From Cyclostephanos tholiformis (Eukaryota > Bacillariophyta > Thalassiosirophyceae > Thalassiosirales > Thalassiosiraceae), in NCBI GenBank assembly GCA_036939975.1, contig JALLPB010000287.1, positions 1-18,327 on the forward strand: a stretch of 18,327 nt of DNA, written 5' to 3'. This document shows, piece after piece, positions 15,703 through 18,327 of the stretch. Position 1 is the stretch's first letter; every line of letters begins with the position of its first letter. Below the pieces are notes generated by a model. That model had not been told where the DNA came from. It saw only the letters and a program-made list of their open reading frames with translations, and ran no database searches. The position numbers and the translations under genes are program-made.

Positions 15703-17886
15703 CTAATTAGCTTTTATATTGATCTTAATAGCCGGAGAAGGAGAAGCGATTGCCTCGTTGCACTGAACTTTTTTGGCATTCTTTATTTCATTGCTGCCAA
15801 GAGCTACCTGGGGTTTTGTGCAATCAACCTCTCCAATGTGATTTCCTGCATCGAGGATGGCTACATCCTCATTCCATCCTGAATCAGTTTCTTTACCACC
15901 CACAGCCAAGGGCCCCCGTTTATTGTCCAAGTGGGGACTACCTTTATCTGTTGGGAAGGGAAAGAATTGGAACTCTCGTCCATCTGCAGAAGAAATCGAC
16001 AAGTCTGGAGTTCGTGAGTCAATCGCAGTCTTTGCTATCGGGGCGTCATCACGCTTGCAAATTACTGCATGGTGCTCCTTTGAACTCTCCATTTTGATAC
16101 CCAAGTCAACTCCTCCACAAAGCTGTCGATTAGTTGCCTCGCCAACGCCCACGTCCCCAATCGATGGCAATGATGGCAGTAACAGTGCAGGTTCCTTTCT
16201 ATTTTCACGCAATCCCTCCACTGCAAATGGCAACTCGCTTGGCAAATAAAAAGGCAACCCTGGGATACTGGGTGGCGAAACTGGAACTCCACCCTGCGTT
16301 ACCTTTACCATCACCTTCGCCTTATTGGGCCCCATTGATGCCATTTCGGCGATCATCATCGGTTGACCAGAAGCAGAGGCAAAGTTTGTCGTCTTGGGGC
16401 CTTTTCTTTCCGAGTTCGCTCCATTGTTCTCTCTATTTATCTTATGTATCGCAGGTCGTGAAATCTTCAATTTCCCTGCGTCCAATCTACGCCGCAACTC
16501 CTTGAAGGCGTCCAGATCGTGATATCCCAACATCGATTTGGGATCTCGATATTTGGCGACCTTGCCAGTAATGACACATTTCTCGTGCTTCTTTTCGGGA
16601 GTGGGTTGTGTTGTTTCGCTGGCCTCGGAAGAAGAGCTGCCCAGCCGTCGCCGTCTCGTTGGGGTGGTGGAGCCGGCGTAAGATGCAGAATGACCCACAG
16701 AGTATGACGTATGCCCGCGTGTCAAAATTTCGGGCAAATGGTCCATATCCATGAACGTAATCGTGGTGTTGCACCCCCTTCGACTGTGAAAGCGAGATAT
16801 TAGCCGTTGATTCGAGGATCTTTTCGAACTGCTCCCGGTGGATTTTTCGAACTGGGCCGCCGCTTCCTTGCTGCGTTTTCTGGCATTCAACCACTTGGCA
16901 TTTTCGCGTTCGGTAAATTTGATAGATTCTAATATTAGCTCCTCCTGCGTAAATTGAATTCTCTGGCTTTTCTTCCTCTCGGATATGGCCTCCTGCTTCA
17001 ATTGGTTTTTTAGCTGTGTTGAGGTAAGTTTGCTGACCGCTGGAGAACCAGGTGCTGACGTTGCCGCAGGTGGAAGGTCACGTTGTGGCGGTAGTCGTTG
17101 CACTTCTTTATCGATTCGTTCAATGTCACGAGACGGCATACGAGGCGGATTCGTTGGTTCGGCAACGGTGGGTATGTGAGGAATCGATTGAGCGGACGGT
17201 ACGATAGCCGAGGTCGAATCCGAAATTCGCGGGCGATAGGGGCCCTTCGCCACGGCGGTACCCGCCGTCTCGACCGATGACGGTGGCCAGTTCAGTACCA
17301 GCCCCTCGTTCCAACCCTCGCCCAGCGGACCCCGCCTAGTGACCCTGCCCGTCTTTTTCTTCATGAGCTCCCTCCCCGCGCTGGTAGATTGAAGGGACGT
17401 CACGCCAAGACGTTGATTCTTCTTCCGTTTGGACGCCGCGTCGCGTCGTTCCTCGGCGTGCAGCTCCTTCTCCTCCTCCCCATCACCCTCTTCTCCGTCC
17501 CCCCCCTCGTCCGACTCGCTCTCGTCGAAGTCGGAATCGAACTGATCCGCCGCCGCCGCCGAATCCTCGTCGGACATATGGTAGGATCCCTCCCCATCGG
17601 AGGTAGAGTCGTCCTCGTCGCCGCTGCCACCACCCCCTCCATTCGATCCTTCCTCCTCCTCCTCCTCCTCCTCGTCCGAAGACGACGACCCATCTTCATT
17701 GTCCTTTCGTCGCTTCCGCGATCTCCCGTCGGCGTATCCCCCGCCCGACTCGGACCAGATGGAATGGGACCAGAACGCGTCATCGTCCTCCTGGGCCTTG
17801 CCGATGAGGGAGGACATTCGCTTCCCCGCGGTCGAGCGACGAGACCGTTCGAGGACGGCGGCCTTAGCCTTCGGAGGTCTCGGCAT
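15703..17886 (-). CDS. VPS72: YL1/Vps72 (Swc2) family histone H2A.Z chaperone subunit
   Basis: This is a single-exon frame of 727 residues, about twice the length of animal YL1. RRSTAGKRMSSLI (16-28) matches the YL1 N-terminus, followed by long Asp/Glu/Ser acidic runs (60-140) including DQFDSDFDESESDEG, the type of segment that binds H2A.Z-H2B in this family. QEELILESIKFTERENAKWL (314-333) matches the conserved YL1 helix, TTITFMDMD (374-382) the FITF motif, and CVITGKVAKYRDPKSMLGY (437-455) with AFKELRRRL the YL1-C domain. The family acts in SWR1/SRCAP/TIP60-type complexes that put H2A.Z into nucleosomes. The region after about 475 is a lineage-specific low-similarity extension, and its terminal 29 codons are duplicated downstream. 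The start is the first Met of the frame, with the conserved N-terminal motif 15 residues in. The gene symbol is by family, not proven orthology. Confidence 0.9.
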   Translation of the reverse strand: MPRPPKAKAAVLERSRRSTAGKRMSSLIGKAQEDDDAFWSHSIWSESGGGYADGRSRKRRKDNEDGSSSSDEEEEEEEEGSNGGGGGSGDEDDSTSDGEGSYHMSDEDSAAAADQFDSDFDESESDEGGDGEEGDGEEEKELHAEERRDAASKRKKNQRLGVTSLQSTSAGRELMKKKTGRVTRRGPLGEGWNEGLVLNWPPSSVETAGTAVAKGPYRPRISDSTSAIVPSAQSIPHIPTVAEPTNPPRMPSRDIERIDKEVQRLPPQRDLPPAATSAPGSPAVSKLTSTQLKNQLKQEAISERKKSQRIQFTQEELILESIKFTERENAKWLNARKRSKEAAAQFEKSTGSSSKRSSNQRLISRFHSRRGCNTTITFMDMDHLPEILTRGHTSYSVGHSASYAGSTTPTRRRRLGSSSSEASETTQPTPEKKHEKCVITGKVAKYRDPKSMLGYHDLDAFKELRRRLDAGKLKISRPAIHKINRENNGANSERKGPKTTNFASASGQPMMIAEMASMGPNKAKVMVKVTQGGVPVSPPSIPGLPFYLPSELPFAVEGLRENRKEPALLLPSLPSIGDVGVGEATNRQLCGGVDLGIKMESSKEHHAVICKRDDAPIAKTAIDSRTPDLSISSADGREFQFFPFPTDKGSPHLDNKRGPLAVGGKETDSGWNEDVAILDAGNHIGEVDCTKPQVALGSNEIKNAKKVQCNEAIASPSPAIKINIKAN

Positions 17887-18327
17887 GGCGCGTGGGGAAG
17901 ATGATATGATGGGTTGCCCTGGTTGAGTGCTGAGGGATGGGGGGGGGGATAGCTGCCCGGGTGACTGAGGGGACTTTATTTAGAAACTCGACGATGTGGG
18001 ACGCGGACGCTTAAGCAGCTCGGCGGCGGCGGCGAAGCCGGCGGCTCGGCGCGAATTGGCTTTCGCTACGATTGCGCCGTATGCCATTCATTGACACTGA
18101 CAAACCGGAGCTTGGTCAAAAAATGAAAGGGTAGTGTATTCCAATTGGGATTTAAGGGTTTTTGGTCGAAGGCCAAAGAAGATCTGTATGTAGCAGCTAT
18201 TACACGATATCAGACCGTGCCCACAGGCAGCAGGGTATGAAAAATAGTACATACCATACACCACACAATAAATAAGACTGATTTATCTAAACCGTGACAT
18301 ATAGATTTTTGCGGGAGCCAAAACTCA
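17887..18327. other. Upstream region of the YL1 gene, no gene seen
   Basis: The proximal part holds a run of 10 G (17940-17949) and a (CGG)n-like GC-rich patch (18015-18055). Beyond about 18090 it becomes AT-rich. No frame with recognisable content starts here. The promoter of the YL1 gene must lie in this stretch, but no TATA or known motif is evident. Confidence 0.5.

Noticed and set aside
17389..17904. 171-codon forward frame, Leu/Arg-rich
   Set aside because: Antisense to the acidic repeats of the YL1 gene; GAG/GAC repeats read backwards give Leu and Val runs.

Overview
This is a nuclear window from a microbial eukaryote, most likely a diatom or a close stramenopile relative. The evidence is four widely spaced, mostly intron-poor genes with eukaryote-only products, short GT...AG introns of 77 and 84 bases, no bacterial operons or Shine-Dalgarno sites, and long repeat-rich AT-biased gaps between compact GC-richer genes. 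The lineage is an inference from gene style; no marker gene proves it. No rRNA, confident tRNA, CRISPR array or viral gene was seen.

Layout. 1-2176: no convincing gene; it holds hairpins, a tRNA-like pol III promoter candidate, a TTAGGG-containing triplet repeat and a 105-bp tandem repeat. 2177-3697 (-): ankyrin-repeat protein with a CxxC...HxxxH N-terminus. 3698-3863: 166-bp shared divergent promoter region. 3864-5446 (+): three-exon mitochondrial-carrier-family protein with a signal/transit-like N-terminus. 5536-9735 (-): 1399-residue protein whose C-terminal third resembles TPLATE, the large subunit of the TSET/TPLATE vesicle-adaptor complex; it converges on the carrier gene with an 89-bp gap. 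9736-15510: about 5.8 kb without a credible gene, holding a TA-flanked MITE (10224-10484), a second diverged duplication (10669-10935), G/C homopolymer runs, a 478-bp foldback element (12203-12680), a degenerate ~110-180 bp tandem repeat (13209-13830), a 28-bp hairpin repeat (14418-14552) and a 447-bp foldback element (14724-15170). 15703-17886 (-): YL1/Vps72 (Swc2), the histone H2A.Z-binding subunit of SWR1-type remodelling complexes; its last exon segment is tandemly duplicated just downstream (15510-15630). 17887-18327: upstream region of that gene.

The genes do not form one pathway. They are ordinary cellular genes (vesicle traffic, chromatin, membrane transport, protein interaction) set in a repeat-rich landscape. 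The observations most worth following up are the TPLATE-like gene, the duplicated tail of the YL1 gene, the three non-autonomous inverted-repeat elements, and the odd N-terminus and altered signature motifs of the carrier.
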